A DNA stretch of 42,962 nt, taken from Candidatus Rokuibacteriota bacterium (GTDB taxonomy: Bacteria; Methylomirabilota; Methylomirabilia; Rokubacteriales; CSP1-6). Where the stretch lies: the NCBI GenBank assembly GCA_003220225.1, contig QHRU01000081.1, positions 1 to 42,962 of the forward strand. The letters run 5' to 3'. Both the position numbers and the translations under genes were made by a program. Position 1 is the first letter of the stretch, and the number at the start of each line of letters is the position of its first letter. The notes under the pieces were generated by a model. The model saw only the letters and a list, made by a program, of their open reading frames with translations. It was not told the DNA's origin and did not search any database. Shown here one piece after another: positions 1 through 7,784 of this stretch.

Positions 1-196
1 GGCGGCCCTCGTGTATCAGCGCGCGCGTGCGCGTGGGTGTCGCCATCAGCACGCGATCCGGATCCTCGCTCGCGCGTGGGCCCGCATTCTCTGGCGCTGC
101 TGGCAGGACCGCACCCCATACCACGTCGGCCGACATCGCGCCGCGCAGGCGCTCGCCGCCGCCTGAGCGCGCGATGGTTGACACAGGATGTCTCAT
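1..196 (-). CDS. Possible N-terminal part of an unrecognised protein, cut by the window edge
   Basis: An open frame begins with ATG at 196 and runs off the start of the window without a stop (65 codons). It begins MRHPVSTIARSGGG and has a second in-frame ATG before the residues SADVVWGAV. I recognise no family. It starts 16 bases after the stop of the chromate transporter on the same strand, so it could be the next gene of that run. Chance open frames of this size are common at this GC content, so support is weak. It is not the second half of a two-gene chromate transporter. Confidence 0.28.
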   Translation of the reverse strand, partial: MRHPVSTIARSGGGERLRGAMSADVVWGAVLPAAPENAGPRASEDPDRVLMATPTRTRALIHEGR

Positions 197-212
197 GGAT
201 GGCCCTCGGGGG

Positions 213-755
213 CTATGGCGCGGGCTCCGGACGGTTCAGCCAGAGGCCGAGTGCGGCCATGACGACGATGACGGCGGGCGTGTTGAGCTTGAGGAGCCCG
301 ACGGCGGCGAACGTCGCGGCCGCGATCGCGATCGCGCGCGCGCTCACGAGGGTGGGGCGCGCCATGCGAAGCGTGGTGACGGCGACCAGCCCCACCACGG
401 CGGCGCTCATGCCGCGCATCAGCGTCGCCACGTCGGGCGTCAGCCCGCGCGCGATGTAGAGCGCCGCGAGCAGGACGAGGACGACGCCGCCGGGGACGAT
501 CACCGCCGCGAGACCGCCGAGGGCGCCGGCCACGCCGGCCAGGCGGTGACCGAGCGTGATCGAGAGGTTCGAGAACGTCGCCCCGGGCAGGAGCTGCGCG
601 AGCGTGAAGTCCTGGAGGAACTCGTCGACGCGCATCCAGCGCCGGCGCGTCACGAGCGCCTCGTAGAAGAACGCAGCGCGGCCGCCGCCGACGGAGAGGA
701 TGCCGGTCAGCGCGAAGGCGCGCACGACCTGCGCGACGGACACGGGCGCGGTCAC
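213..755 (-). CDS. Chromate transporter family (CHR) protein, single-domain form
   Basis: A 180-residue membrane protein of the chromate ion transporter family, whose members move chromate or related oxyanions across the inner membrane. Visible family features are the glycine-rich LSVGGGRAAFF segment near residue 18, an aromatic/basic stretch RRRWMRVDEFLQDF, the QLLPGATFSNL segment near residue 54 and a Gly/Ala-rich helix pair GVAGALGGLAAVIVPGG. The length matches one CHR domain; the short-chain form usually acts as a pair of adjacent genes, but no second CHR gene is visible in the window. The start is GTG at 755, four bases after the mgtE stop, so the two genes are probably cotranscribed. 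Substrate is not shown by the sequence. Confidence 0.85.
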   Translation of the reverse strand: MTAPVSVAQVVRAFALTGILSVGGGRAAFFYEALVTRRRWMRVDEFLQDFTLAQLLPGATFSNLSITLGHRLAGVAGALGGLAAVIVPGGVVLVLLAALYIARGLTPDVATLMRGMSAAVVGLVAVTTLRMARPTLVSARAIAIAAATFAAVGLLKLNTPAVIVVMAALGLWLNRPEPAP

Positions 756-759
756 GCGC

Positions 760-2106
760 TCACGCGAGAAAGCGAAGGAGCGCCGTCGCCAGCCCGAGGA
801 AGATGGTGACCCCGAGCACGTCCTGAAGCGCCGTCTCGAAGGGGCCCGCCGTCAGCGCGGGGTCGAAGCCGAGGCTCTTGGACACCATCGGGATCGCGGT
901 GCCCGCCGCCCCCGAGAGGTTGACCGAGATGAACATCGAGACGGCTACCACGAGGCCGAAGGACACCGTGCCGTGCCACACCGCGCCGAGGATACCGACC
1001 ACGACGCCGCACACGGCGCCGATGATCGACGTCGTCTGGATCTGGCGCAGCAGCGGCTCCCACCAGCGCGCGAGCTGCACGTGGCCGGTGGCGAGACCGC
1101 GCACGACCATCGTCACCGACTGCAGCCCCGTGTTGCCGGAGATGGCCTGGATGACCGGCATGAAGGAGGCGAGGAGGATCACGCGGCTGAGCGTGGCGTC
1201 GTAGTAGTGGATGACGATGCCCGCGCCCAGCTCGATGAGCAGGGTGGTGAGGATCCAGGGTAGGCGCATGAGCGCGATCTCGCGCGGCGAGCGGCGGTCG
1301 AGCTCGGAGGCGTCCGAGCCGGCGAGCCGGAAAATGTCCTCCGACGCCTCCTCGCCGAGGACGTCGATCACGTCCTCGACGCTGATGGTGCCAAGCAGCC
1401 GGCGCTCCTTGTCGGTCACCGGCACCGCCACGAGATCGTACTTGGCCACGAGCCGCGCCACCTCTTCCTGGTCGGTCTCCGGCGACACGCTCACCACGCT
1501 CGGATCGCGGATCGCCCACATCGGAGTCGTCGGCGCCGCGGTGAGCAGGCGCCGCAGCGGCACCACGCCGACGAGGTGGCGGTGGTCGTCGACCACGTAC
1601 AGCTCGAAGCCGCGTCCCTCGGGCGCTGACTTGCGGATCTGCTCGATGGCCTCGGCCACGGTGGCCGACTCGCCCACCGCCACCGCGTTGGGCGACATGA
1701 GCCGGCCCGCCGTGTCCTCGGAGTACTCGAGCAGCTCCTGGACGTCCTCGGACTGCTCCTCCTTCATCATCTCGAGCAGGCTCTCGGCCTGCGCGGGCGG
1801 CAGCTCCTCGACGACCTCCGCCGCGTGGTCCGGCGGCATCTCGTCGAGGATGCGCGAGACCTCGAGCTGATCGAGCGCCTGCACGAGCTGCAGCAGCGTC
1901 TGGTCGTCGAGCTCGGAGAGGACTTCGCCCGCGCGCTGCGCGGAGAGCAGCCGGAACACGGTCACCTGCGCCTCGAGCGGCAGGTCGCGCAGGAGCGCCG
2001 CGACGTCGGCGGGATGCGCGGCCGTGAGCAGATCGACGAGCCGGCGGCGGTCGCCGCGCTCGAGCAGCGCCTGGACGGTCTCCACGCTCCGGGCGGTCTC
2101 TTCCAT
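760..2106 (-). CDS. mgtE: Magnesium channel/transporter MgtE
   Basis: A 448-residue MgtE, the dimeric Mg2+-selective channel of the inner membrane gated by its cytoplasmic domains. The order is typical: N-terminal helical domain (about 1-130, rich in Leu and acidic residues), two CBS domains (about 135-255, with VVDDHRHLVGVVPLRRLL and DKERRLLGTISVEDVIDVLG), a connecting helix, then five membrane helices (about 285-448). The pore signature MPVIQAISGNTGLQSVT and the C-terminal AGPFETALQDVLGV segment are present. The ATG at 2106 was chosen because MEETARSVETVQALL fits the family start; the open frame extends 67 codons further upstream as low-complexity Arg/Gly-rich sequence, which I discard. It is followed four bases later by a chromate transporter homologue. 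Confidence 0.95.
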   Translation of the reverse strand: MEETARSVETVQALLERGDRRRLVDLLTAAHPADVAALLRDLPLEAQVTVFRLLSAQRAGEVLSELDDQTLLQLVQALDQLEVSRILDEMPPDHAAEVVEELPPAQAESLLEMMKEEQSEDVQELLEYSEDTAGRLMSPNAVAVGESATVAEAIEQIRKSAPEGRGFELYVVDDHRHLVGVVPLRRLLTAAPTTPMWAIRDPSVVSVSPETDQEEVARLVAKYDLVAVPVTDKERRLLGTISVEDVIDVLGEEASEDIFRLAGSDASELDRRSPREIALMRLPWILTTLLIELGAGIVIHYYDATLSRVILLASFMPVIQAISGNTGLQSVTMVVRGLATGHVQLARWWEPLLRQIQTTSIIGAVCGVVVGILGAVWHGTVSFGLVVAVSMFISVNLSGAAGTAIPMVSKSLGFDPALTAGPFETALQDVLGVTIFLGLATALLRFLA

Positions 2107-2210
2107 CGCGCCTATCGTTCTCACAGGTGACACCCATCGCACAAGCGGGATCGAGCCTCTGCGGGCGGGGACGGTCAGCGCGTGGCGGAGATCTCGGCGA
2201 GCGCGCGGCG

Positions 2211-2576
2211 TCAGTAACGGCCGTCGGCCGAGTGCGCGTCGTAGAACTCGAGCGCGGCCCGGGCGCGCGCCTCCGCCTCGCCCCGGCCGTATGTGCTCAG
2301 CATCCACGCCGCGGTGGCTTCCTCCGGCGCCGACGGCGCCGGCGGCACCGCGGGGGCCGACGCCAGCGCGGGCGCCGTCGCGCGGGGCGGTCGGACGCGG
2401 CGCGCTGGCGCGGACCCGACGAACGGTCGTGACGGCAGCTCGATCATCGGGGCGGGCCGGTCGGGCACGCCCGGTGGGGACGTGGCGGGGCGCACGGGCT
2501 CATCGACCGGCGCGCTCGCGCTCCACGGCTCGGCGGGCTCCGACCGCGGCGGCTCGCTCGTCGTGGGCAGCGTCAC
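2211..2576 (-). CDS. Hypothetical Pro/Ala-rich small protein
   Basis: A 121-residue open frame from GTG at 2576. The first about 85 residues are rich in Pro, Ala, Ser and acidic residues with no hydrophobic segment, as in a disordered linker. The last 35 residues look folded (WMLSTYGRGEAEARARAALEFYD), which argues that the frame is translated. GAGGGA lies about 14 bases upstream of the GTG, a poor ribosome-site distance. It lies upstream of and on the same strand as mgtE, separated by about 100 bases. Function unknown; I recognise no family. Confidence 0.5.
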   Translation of the reverse strand: MTLPTTSEPPRSEPAEPWSASAPVDEPVRPATSPPGVPDRPAPMIELPSRPFVGSAPARRVRPPRATAPALASAPAVPPAPSAPEEATAAWMLSTYGRGEAEARARAALEFYDAHSADGRY

Positions 2577-2673
2577 GGCTGGCGGTGGTCCCTCAGCGCT
2601 CGACCGGATCGAGGCAGACGGCGCGGGCGCTCGGCGTGCTCTCGTCGCTCACGGAGAAACTCCTCGAAGCCCT

Positions 2674-2704
2674 CTGTCACGGCGCACCAGAGGCATGCAA
2701 TAAT
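2674..2704 (+). promoter_or_regulatory. Possible extended -10 promoter of the HtrA-like protease gene
   Basis: TGCAATAAT at 2696-2704 resembles an extended -10 element in an otherwise GC-rich stretch, with a weak CTGTCA 19 bases upstream. Transcription would start near 2711, just before the ACGAGGAA ribosome site at 2717-2724. Confidence 0.35.
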
Positions 2705-2731
2705 CCCACCATCGAAACGAGGAATCCGCCT

Positions 2732-3775
2732 GTCACGCGTCTCGCTCGCGCGGTCCTCGCCGCGCTGATGGTGGCGGCGCTCGCGGGGCCTGCGGCCGCG
2801 CAGGACCTCACGCCCGAGGAGCGGCGCACGATCGAGATCTTCCGCCGCGCGCGGCCGTCGGTCGTCTTCATCACGAGCCTGGCGCTGCGCCGTGGCCTCT
2901 TCACGCTCGACGTGCAGCAGATCCCGTCGGGGACGGGCAGCGGCTTCGTCTGGGACCGCGAGGGTCACGTGGTCACGAACTTCCACGTGATCCAGCAGGG
3001 CGACGCCTTCTCGGTGACGCTCGCGGACCAGTCGGAGTGGGAGGCGCGCGTGGTCGGCGCCGCACCCGAGAAGGACCTGGCCGTGCTGAAGATCCGCGCG
3101 CCGCGCGAGCACCTGACGCCGCTGGCGCCCGGCACTTCGCGCACGCTGCTGGTCGGCCAGCACGTCTACGCGGTCGGTAACCCGTTCGGCCTCGACCATT
3201 CCCTCACCACGGGGGTGGTGAGCGCGCTCGGGCGCGAGCTGCGCTCGCCGAGCGGGCGGCGCATCCGCGACGTCATCCAGACCGACGCCGCCATCAATCC
3301 CGGAAACTCGGGCGGCCCGCTGCTCGACTCCGGCGGCCGGCTCATCGGCGTCAGCACCGCGATCTTCAGCCCGAGCGGGGCGTCGGCCGGGATCGGCTTC
3401 GCGGTTCCGGTCGACACGGTCACGCGGCTCGTGCCGCAGCTCATCGCGCGAGGGCGCGCCATCCAGGCGGGCATCGGCGCCTCCTTCATCCCCGAGCGCT
3501 TCAATAAGGCCGTCGGCGTGACGGACGGCGTGGCGCTGGCCGAGGTGCAGCCCGACGGCCCCGCCGCGAAGGCCGGGCTCGCCGGCGCGCAGCTGACGCG
3601 CTCGCGCCGCGTGGTCCTGGGCGATCGCATCGTCGCCGTGGATGGCAAGCCGGTACGCTCGGAGGACGACGTCCGGGACCTCTTCGAGGCGGCTGGTGTC
3701 GGCGCCACCGTCACGCTCACCGTGGCGCGTCAGAGCGCGCGGCGCGACGTGCGCGTCGCGCTGGCGCAGGACTAG
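2732..3775 (+). CDS. HtrA/Deg-family periplasmic serine protease, one PDZ domain
   Basis: A trypsin-like (S1C) protease with one PDZ domain, expected in the periplasm, where this family degrades damaged proteins. The triad is complete: His in TNFHVIQ (about 85), Asp in EKDLAVLKI (115) and Ser in NPGNSGGPL (193). A PDZ domain covers roughly 245-345 (GVALAEVQPDGPAAKAGL). The N-terminus TRLARAVLAALMVAALAG-PAAA is a clear Sec signal peptide, but no ATG, GTG or TTG precedes it in frame at the right place. The ribosome site ACGAGGAA (2717-2724) points to a start at the GTC codon at 2732, which I annotate as the probable start. The alternatives are ATG at 2768, which leaves only 11 residues of signal peptide, or GTG at 2636. 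Confidence 0.88.
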   Translation, partial: VTRLARAVLAALMVAALAGPAAAQDLTPEERRTIEIFRRARPSVVFITSLALRRGLFTLDVQQIPSGTGSGFVWDREGHVVTNFHVIQQGDAFSVTLADQSEWEARVVGAAPEKDLAVLKIRAPREHLTPLAPGTSRTLLVGQHVYAVGNPFGLDHSLTTGVVSALGRELRSPSGRRIRDVIQTDAAINPGNSGGPLLDSGGRLIGVSTAIFSPSGASAGIGFAVPVDTVTRLVPQLIARGRAIQAGIGASFIPERFNKAVGVTDGVALAEVQPDGPAAKAGLAGAQLTRSRRVVLGDRIVAVDGKPVRSEDDVRDLFEAAGVGATVTLTVARQSARRDVRVALAQD

Positions 3776-3785
3776 GAGGATGGAC

Positions 3786-4121
3786 ATGCAGGGCGTCAAG
3801 GATTCGAGCGCACTCTACGAGGTGGAACGCCGCGCGCGGCACGCGGAGCGCCCGGGCTTCCGTATCAACGAGCTGCAGATCTCGCCCAAGCAGCAGGTGC
3901 CGTGGCACTTCCACACCAACATCCAGGACACCTTCTACGTGCTCGAGGGCGAGCTGCGGCTCTTCCTGCGCGAGCCGAAGGAGGACGTGCGGCTGCGCCC
4001 CGGCGAGACCTACAGCGTGCGCCCCGGCCGGCCGCACCTCGTCACCAACGCCGGGCAGAGCTCGGCCACGTTCCTCGTGCTGCAGGGCATGGGCGAGTAC
4101 GACTACGTCCCGCTGACGTGA
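3786..4121 (+). CDS. Cupin-domain protein
   Basis: A 111-residue single-domain cupin, a small beta-barrel that usually binds a metal. Motif 1 is VPWHFHTNIQDTFYVLEGEL (about 38-57), with the HxH pair but Gln-Asp where many members have a Glu ligand. Motif 2 is RPGRPHLVTN (about 80-89), with its His. AGGAGG ends immediately before ATG 3780, so the second ATG at 3786 has the better spacing and is used here; translation from 3780 would add MD. It starts 10 bases after the protease stop. Substrate unknown. Confidence 0.85.
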   Translation: MQGVKDSSALYEVERRARHAERPGFRINELQISPKQQVPWHFHTNIQDTFYVLEGELRLFLREPKEDVRLRPGETYSVRPGRPHLVTNAGQSSATFLVLQGMGEYDYVPLT

Positions 4122-4123
4122 CA

Positions 4124-4206
4124 CTCAGCGGAACGCGCGGAAGAACGCGCGCACGTCCTCGGCCAGCGCGGCGGGCTCCTCGAGCGCGGCGAAGTGTCCG
4201 CCCGAC
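4124..4206 (-). pseudogene. Detached duplicate of the epoxide hydrolase 3' end
   Basis: These 83 bases are identical to 4298-4380, the last 27 codons of the epoxide hydrolase gene, including the His-containing GGHFAALEEP segment and the stop. Upstream of the duplicate the reading frame runs into the dispersed palindromic element at 4216-4290 through TWQASGGHF rather than the EMKSGGHF of the intact gene. It is therefore a fragment, either a tandem duplication or the remnant of a second, very similar hydrolase. Confidence 0.8.
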
Positions 4207-4215
4207 GCCTGCCAC

Positions 4216-4290
4216 GTGGGGGGCCCCGACATGGCCCCCCACACCCCCCCGACGCTCGGAGCGGCCCGGCGAAGCCGAGCCGCTCCTCGA
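4216..4290 (+). repeat. Dispersed palindromic element, copy 1
   Basis: Full-length member of a repeat family with two hairpins. Hairpin 1 (4217-4241) has the arms TGGGGGGCC and GGCCCCCCA around a short loop; hairpin 2 (4258-4286) has the arms GGAGCGGC and GCCGCTCC around CCGGCGAAGCCGA. It ends with CTCGAT. It lies between the two 83-bp copies of the hydrolase 3' end. Other copies are at 5467-5575, 7102-7177, 10272-10350, 10374-10447, 14416-14437 and 29203-29318. Confidence 0.85.
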
Positions 4291-4298
4291 TCGCCCGC

Positions 4299-5450
4299 TC
4301 AGCGGAACGCGCGGAAGAACGCGCGCACGTCCTCGGCCAGCGCGGCGGGCTCCTCGAGCGCGGCGAAGTGTCCGCCCGACTTCATCTCCGTCCAGCGCCG
4401 GAGGTCCGTGTATACGCGCGACACCCACGCGCGCGGCGGGTGCAGGATCTCCTTCGGGAAGGCGGCGTAGGCCGCCGGCGCCGTCACGGGTTGCCTGGCC
4501 GTGATCGGCCACGGCGAGTGGTTGCGCGCGTAGTAGGGCCAGAAGGACGAGTTGATGGCGCCGGTGACCCAGTAGAGCATCACGTTCGTCAGCAGCGTGT
4601 CCTTGTCGAAGCGTCGCTCGACGTCTCCGTCGCAATCGCTCCACGCGCGGAACTTCTCGACGATCCACGCGGCGAGCCCCACCGGCGAGTCGGTCAGCCC
4701 GTACGCCAGCGTCTGCGGCTTCGTGCCCTGGATCGCCTGGTAGCCGGTCTCCTCGCGCAGCCAGTGGTCCAGCTCCTCGAGGTACGCGCGCTCGTCCGGC
4801 GCCGGTGTCGCAGCGGGCGCGCCGCGGTCGCGCGGCACCGCCAGGAGGTTGACGTGGACGCCGACGAGCTTGTCGGCGTGCGCGGCGCCCAGGTACGACG
4901 TCACGAAGGCGCCCCAGTCACCGCCCTGCGCGGCGAAGCGCGCGTAGCCGAGCACGTCGGTCATGAGCGTGGCGAAGAGGTCGGCCATCTGCGGCACGCT
5001 GAAGCGCGTCTGGTTCGGCTGGAACGAGAACGTGTAGCCCGGCAGTGAAGGCGCGACGACGGTGAACGCGTCAGCCGGATCGCCGCCGAAGCGCGCCGGA
5101 TCGGTCAGCATCGGGACCAGCCGCCGGAATTCGACGATCGAGCCCGGCCAGCCGTGCGAGAGCAGCAGCGGCATCGGGCGCGGCCCCACCCCGGGCTCGT
5201 GGATGAAGTGCAGGTCGATGCCGCCCAGCGCCACGGTGAACTGCCGGCGCGCGTTGAGCTCCACCTCCTGCGCGCGCCAGTCGTAGCGGTCGCGCCAGTA
5301 GCCGACGAGCGACTTCATGTAGGCGAGGTCGGTGCCGTAGCGCCACGGCTCGCCGGGGATCTCGTCGGGCCAGCGCACGCGCGCCAGGCGCGCGCGCAGG
5401 TCGTCGAGCACGGCGTCGGGCACGCGGATGGTGAACGGGCGGGGCGTCAC
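4299..5450 (-). CDS. Epoxide hydrolase (alpha/beta hydrolase with EHN domain)
   Basis: A 383-residue microsomal-type epoxide hydrolase, which opens epoxides to diols through a covalent ester. The N-terminal EHN domain (about 1-110) begins PFTIRVPDAVLDDLRARL and carries the oxyanion-hole HGWPGS (99-104). The nucleophile is Asp178 in QGGDWGAFV, and the catalytic His is His361 in SGGHFAALEEP. The cap-region Tyr residues expected in the family are plausibly in LYWVTGAI and RNHSPW surroundings. Length is normal. The last 83 bases are duplicated downstream on the far side of a dispersed repeat (see 4124-4206). Upstream of the start lies another pair of repeat copies. Confidence 0.93.
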   Translation of the reverse strand: MTPRPFTIRVPDAVLDDLRARLARVRWPDEIPGEPWRYGTDLAYMKSLVGYWRDRYDWRAQEVELNARRQFTVALGGIDLHFIHEPGVGPRPMPLLLSHGWPGSIVEFRRLVPMLTDPARFGGDPADAFTVVAPSLPGYTFSFQPNQTRFSVPQMADLFATLMTDVLGYARFAAQGGDWGAFVTSYLGAAHADKLVGVHVNLLAVPRDRGAPAATPAPDERAYLEELDHWLREETGYQAIQGTKPQTLAYGLTDSPVGLAAWIVEKFRAWSDCDGDVERRFDKDTLLTNVMLYWVTGAINSSFWPYYARNHSPWPITARQPVTAPAAYAAFPKEILHPPRAWVSRVYTDLRRWTEMKSGGHFAALEEPAALAEDVRAFFRAFR

Positions 5451-5466
5451 GGCCGGAGATTATAGA

Positions 5467-5575
5467 CGTGGGGGGCCCCGAAATGGCCGTTCGATAAACG
5501 TGGGGGGCCCCGAGATGGCCCCCCACACCCCCCAGCGCTCGTCGCGCCCCGGCGAAGCCGTGGCGCGCCTCGATG
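5467..5575 (+). repeat. Dispersed palindromic element, a half copy followed by a full copy
   Basis: A truncated unit at 5467-5488 (hairpin 1 broken off after GAAATGGCC) is followed after ten bases by a full unit at 5499-5575 with both hairpins and the terminal CTCGATGACGC. The pair fills the gap between the divergent-looking upstream end of the epoxide hydrolase gene and the 3' end of the DUF4142 gene. Confidence 0.85.
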
Positions 5576-5578
5576 ACG

Positions 5579-6208
5579 CTATCTCGCCGGCGGGCAGCTT
5601 CCGAAGTTCGAGCCTGCGGCCGGTGCGTAGGCGCCCTGGCACCACGGGATGATCAAGGCCGCGGGCAGCGCCGCCGGCGCTGGAACGGGACCGAGCACGA
5701 CTTCCGAGTTCACCTGCCGCGCCAGCGCGAGGTGGTCGCGCAGCATCGGCAGCGACCGCGTCGCCCACGCCTTGAGATCCGGATCCGAGGAGATCTCCGC
5801 CGCGCGCTCGAAGAGCGCGATGTCCTCCGTGTGGTCGCGGACGATCTCCGACATGTAGGCGCGATCGAAGTCGGGGCCGCTGAGCCCGCTCAGCCGATCG
5901 CGCATCGCCTGCTGCGACGGCTCGAGCGCCGTCGGCACGTCGAGACCCTTGCGGCGGGCGAGCGCCGCCAGCTCCGCGTTGGCGCGGCCGTGGTCGGCCA
6001 CCATGCGCTCGGCGAAGGACCGCACGGACGGCCGGACCGCGCGCTGCGTTGCGACGCGTCCGAGCTCGACCTCGGCCGTGCCGCCTGTCGCGGCCTTGCT
6101 CACGAACTCACGATCCGCCTCGTTCACCAACTGGATTTGAGCCGCCGCCGGACCGGTCAGGGCGACCAGCGCCGCGGCGACGAGGCTGATGATGGTCAGC
6201 ACCTTCAT
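5579..6208 (-). CDS. DUF4142 family secreted protein
   Basis: A 209-residue protein with a Sec signal peptide (MKVLTIISLVAAALVALTGPAAAQ) followed by a DUF4142 helical-bundle domain, about residues 28-165. Family hallmarks are the DREFVSKAATGGTAEVELG opening, the RSFAERMVADHGRANAELAAL segment and the FDRAYMSEIVRDHTEDIALFE segment with its conserved His. The fold is ferritin-like in related families; a biochemical role is not established. The C-terminal 40 residues (Pro/Ala-rich, ending FGSCPPAR) lie outside the domain. A strong ribosome site, GAGGAGGAGT, precedes ATG 6208. It is divergent from the aldolase gene. Confidence 0.88.
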   Translation of the reverse strand: MKVLTIISLVAAALVALTGPAAAQIQLVNEADREFVSKAATGGTAEVELGRVATQRAVRPSVRSFAERMVADHGRANAELAALARRKGLDVPTALEPSQQAMRDRLSGLSGPDFDRAYMSEIVRDHTEDIALFERAAEISSDPDLKAWATRSLPMLRDHLALARQVNSEVVLGPVPAPAALPAALIIPWCQGAYAPAAGSNFGSCPPAR

Positions 6209-6312
6209 GACACTCCTCCTCGGGGGGCCACCCCGGCGTCGCTCGCCGCAAGACGAGTGCCACCGAGGTGCGGTACAGTGGCCCGGGCGTATCCGCCCGA
6301 AGGGAGAGCACC

Positions 6313-7101
6313 GTGCGAGAAAACCGCCTCAAGACGATGTGGAAGCGCGGCGAGACAGCGGTCAACGGGTGGCTGTCGATTCCCACGGCCTTCACGGCCG
6401 AGGTCATGGCGCACCAGGGCTTCGACTCGCTGACCGTCGACATGCAGCACGGCGTGGTGGATTACCAAACCGCCGTCTCCATGTTCCAGGGTATCTCCAC
6501 CACGGGCGTGATGCCCTTCGCGCGCGTGCCGTGGAACGACCCGGCGTACCTGATGAAGATCCTCGACGCCGGCGCGTACGGCGTCATCTGTCCGATGATC
6601 AACACGCGCGCGCAGGCGGAGGCGCTGGTGGCCGCGTGCAAATACCCGCCCCGCGGCTACCGCTCCTTCGGTCCCGTGCGCGCCTCGATCTACGCCGGCA
6701 GCGATTACGTCGAGCGCGCCAACGACGACATCGTGATCATGCCGATGATCGAGACGGCGGAGGCGCTCAAGAACCTCGACGCGATCCTCTCGACACCGGG
6801 GGTGGACGCGATCTATGTCGGTCCCTCGGACCTGAGCCTGGCGCTGGGCTGCAAGCCGAGGCTCGACCAGACGGACGCGCCGGTGGTAGAGGCGCAGCAG
6901 CAGATCGTCGAGGCCTGCAAGCGCCACGGCGTCATCGCCGGCATCCACAACGCCACCGCCGCGTACTCGCTCAAGATGATCGCCGCCGGCTATCGCTTCG
7001 TCACCCTCGCCAGCGACTCGCGCCACCTCGCGCTGAAGGCGGCCGAAGAGGTGGCGGCCGTGCGCAAGACCGTGGGCGGCGGCGTGGTGCCGGCCTATTA
7101 G
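6313..7101 (+). CDS. HpcH/HpaI family class II aldolase
   Basis: A 262-residue aldolase of the HpcH/HpaI family, TIM-barrel enzymes that use a divalent metal to cleave or form 2-oxo-acid aldols with pyruvate. Recognisable stretches are VDMQHGVVDY (near 42), FARVPWNDPAYLMKILDAG, GAYGVICPMINT, the metal-ligand Glu in MPMIETAEALKNLD and the YVGPSDLSLALG loop. The GTG at 6313, seven bases after AGGGAGAG, is preferred over an upstream ATG at 6268. A small hairpin, GGGCG-TATC-CGCCC, lies just before the ribosome site. The physiological substrate cannot be read from the sequence. Confidence 0.92.
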   Translation: MRENRLKTMWKRGETAVNGWLSIPTAFTAEVMAHQGFDSLTVDMQHGVVDYQTAVSMFQGISTTGVMPFARVPWNDPAYLMKILDAGAYGVICPMINTRAQAEALVAACKYPPRGYRSFGPVRASIYAGSDYVERANDDIVIMPMIETAEALKNLDAILSTPGVDAIYVGPSDLSLALGCKPRLDQTDAPVVEAQQQIVEACKRHGVIAGIHNATAAYSLKMIAAGYRFVTLASDSRHLALKAAEEVAAVRKTVGGGVVPAY

Positions 7102-7177
7102 ATGGGGGGCCCCGACATGGCCCCTCAAACTCCCCAACGCTCCGAGCGCCCCGGGGAACCCGGGGCGCTCCTCGATG
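7102..7177 (+). repeat. Dispersed palindromic element, copy inside the NUDIX gene start
   Basis: A full element with both hairpins (hairpin 2 arms GAGCGCCCCGG / CCGGGGCGCTC) begins directly after the aldolase TAG and ends with CTCGATGACGC. It supplies the only ATG codons (7102, 7117) and about 25 codons of the following NUDIX open frame. Confidence 0.85.
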
Positions 7178-7782
7178 ACGCGCTTCGCGCGAGGGCGGTC
7201 GCGCATCTCGCGGCGTTCGAGCGGCGCGGGCTGCCGGTCGACGGGCGGCGGCCGGCTGCCGTCGCCGTCGTGCTGCTGAGCGACGATGCGGGCCGCGCGT
7301 GCTTTCTCCTCACGCGCCGCGCGGCCGGCCTGCGTAAGCACGCCAGGCAGTGGGCGTTGCCGGGGGGACGGCTCGAGCCCGGCGAGTCGGCGCTCGAGGC
7401 CGCGCGGCGCGAGCTCTCGGAGGAAGTCGGCCTCACGCTCGGCGCCGACGCGGTGCTCGGCCTGCTCGACGACTATCCGACGCGCTCGGGCTTCCTCATC
7501 ACCCCGGTCGTCTTCTGGGGCGGCGCCGACCCCGTGCTGGCGCCGAACCCCGACGAGGTCGCCTCCGTGCACCGCGTCCCGCTCCAGGACCTCGACCATC
7601 CCGACGTGCCGCGCCTCGTGACGATTCCCGAGAGCGACCGGCCCGTCATCCAGGTGCCGCTGCTCTCGACGCTGGTGCACGCGCCGACGGCGGCCGTCGT
7701 CTACCAGCTGCGCGAGGTCGTGATGCACGGCCGGCCGACGCGCGTCGATCACTTCGAGCAGCCCGTGTGGGCGTGGGGATAG
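7102..7782 (+). CDS. NUDIX hydrolase with a repeat-derived N-terminus
   Basis: A 226-residue NUDIX hydrolase of the CoA pyrophosphatase-like type, which hydrolyses nucleoside diphosphate linkages. The complete Nudix box, [20 protein letters not shown] followed by VGL, covers about residues 90-112 (G-x5-E-x7-REL-x-EE-x-GL). Before it lies the [12 protein letters not shown] strand typical of the CoA-type subfamily. The first 25 residues ([20 protein letters not shown]) are translated from a dispersed palindromic element; no other in-frame start exists before the conserved domain begins near residue 27. ATG 7102 touches the preceding TAG (TAGATG), allowing reinitiation; ATG 7117 is the alternative. 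It is followed two bases later by the selenoprotein gene. Confidence 0.9.
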   Translation: MGGPDMAPQTPQRSERPGEPGALLDDALRARAVAHLAAFERRGLPVDGRRPAAVAVVLLSDDAGRACFLLTRRAAGLRKHARQWALPGGRLEPGESALEAARRELSEEVGLTLGADAVLGLLDDYPTRSGFLITPVVFWGGADPVLAPNPDEVASVHRVPLQDLDHPDVPRLVTIPESDRPVIQVPLLSTLVHAPTAAVVYQLREVVMHGRPTRVDHFEQPVWAWG

Positions 7783-7784
7783 CG

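Noticed and set aside
2107-2307. N-terminal extension of MgtE by 67 codons
   Set aside because: The extra residues are Arg/Gly-rich and unlike the family; MEETARSVETVQ at 2106 fits the usual start.
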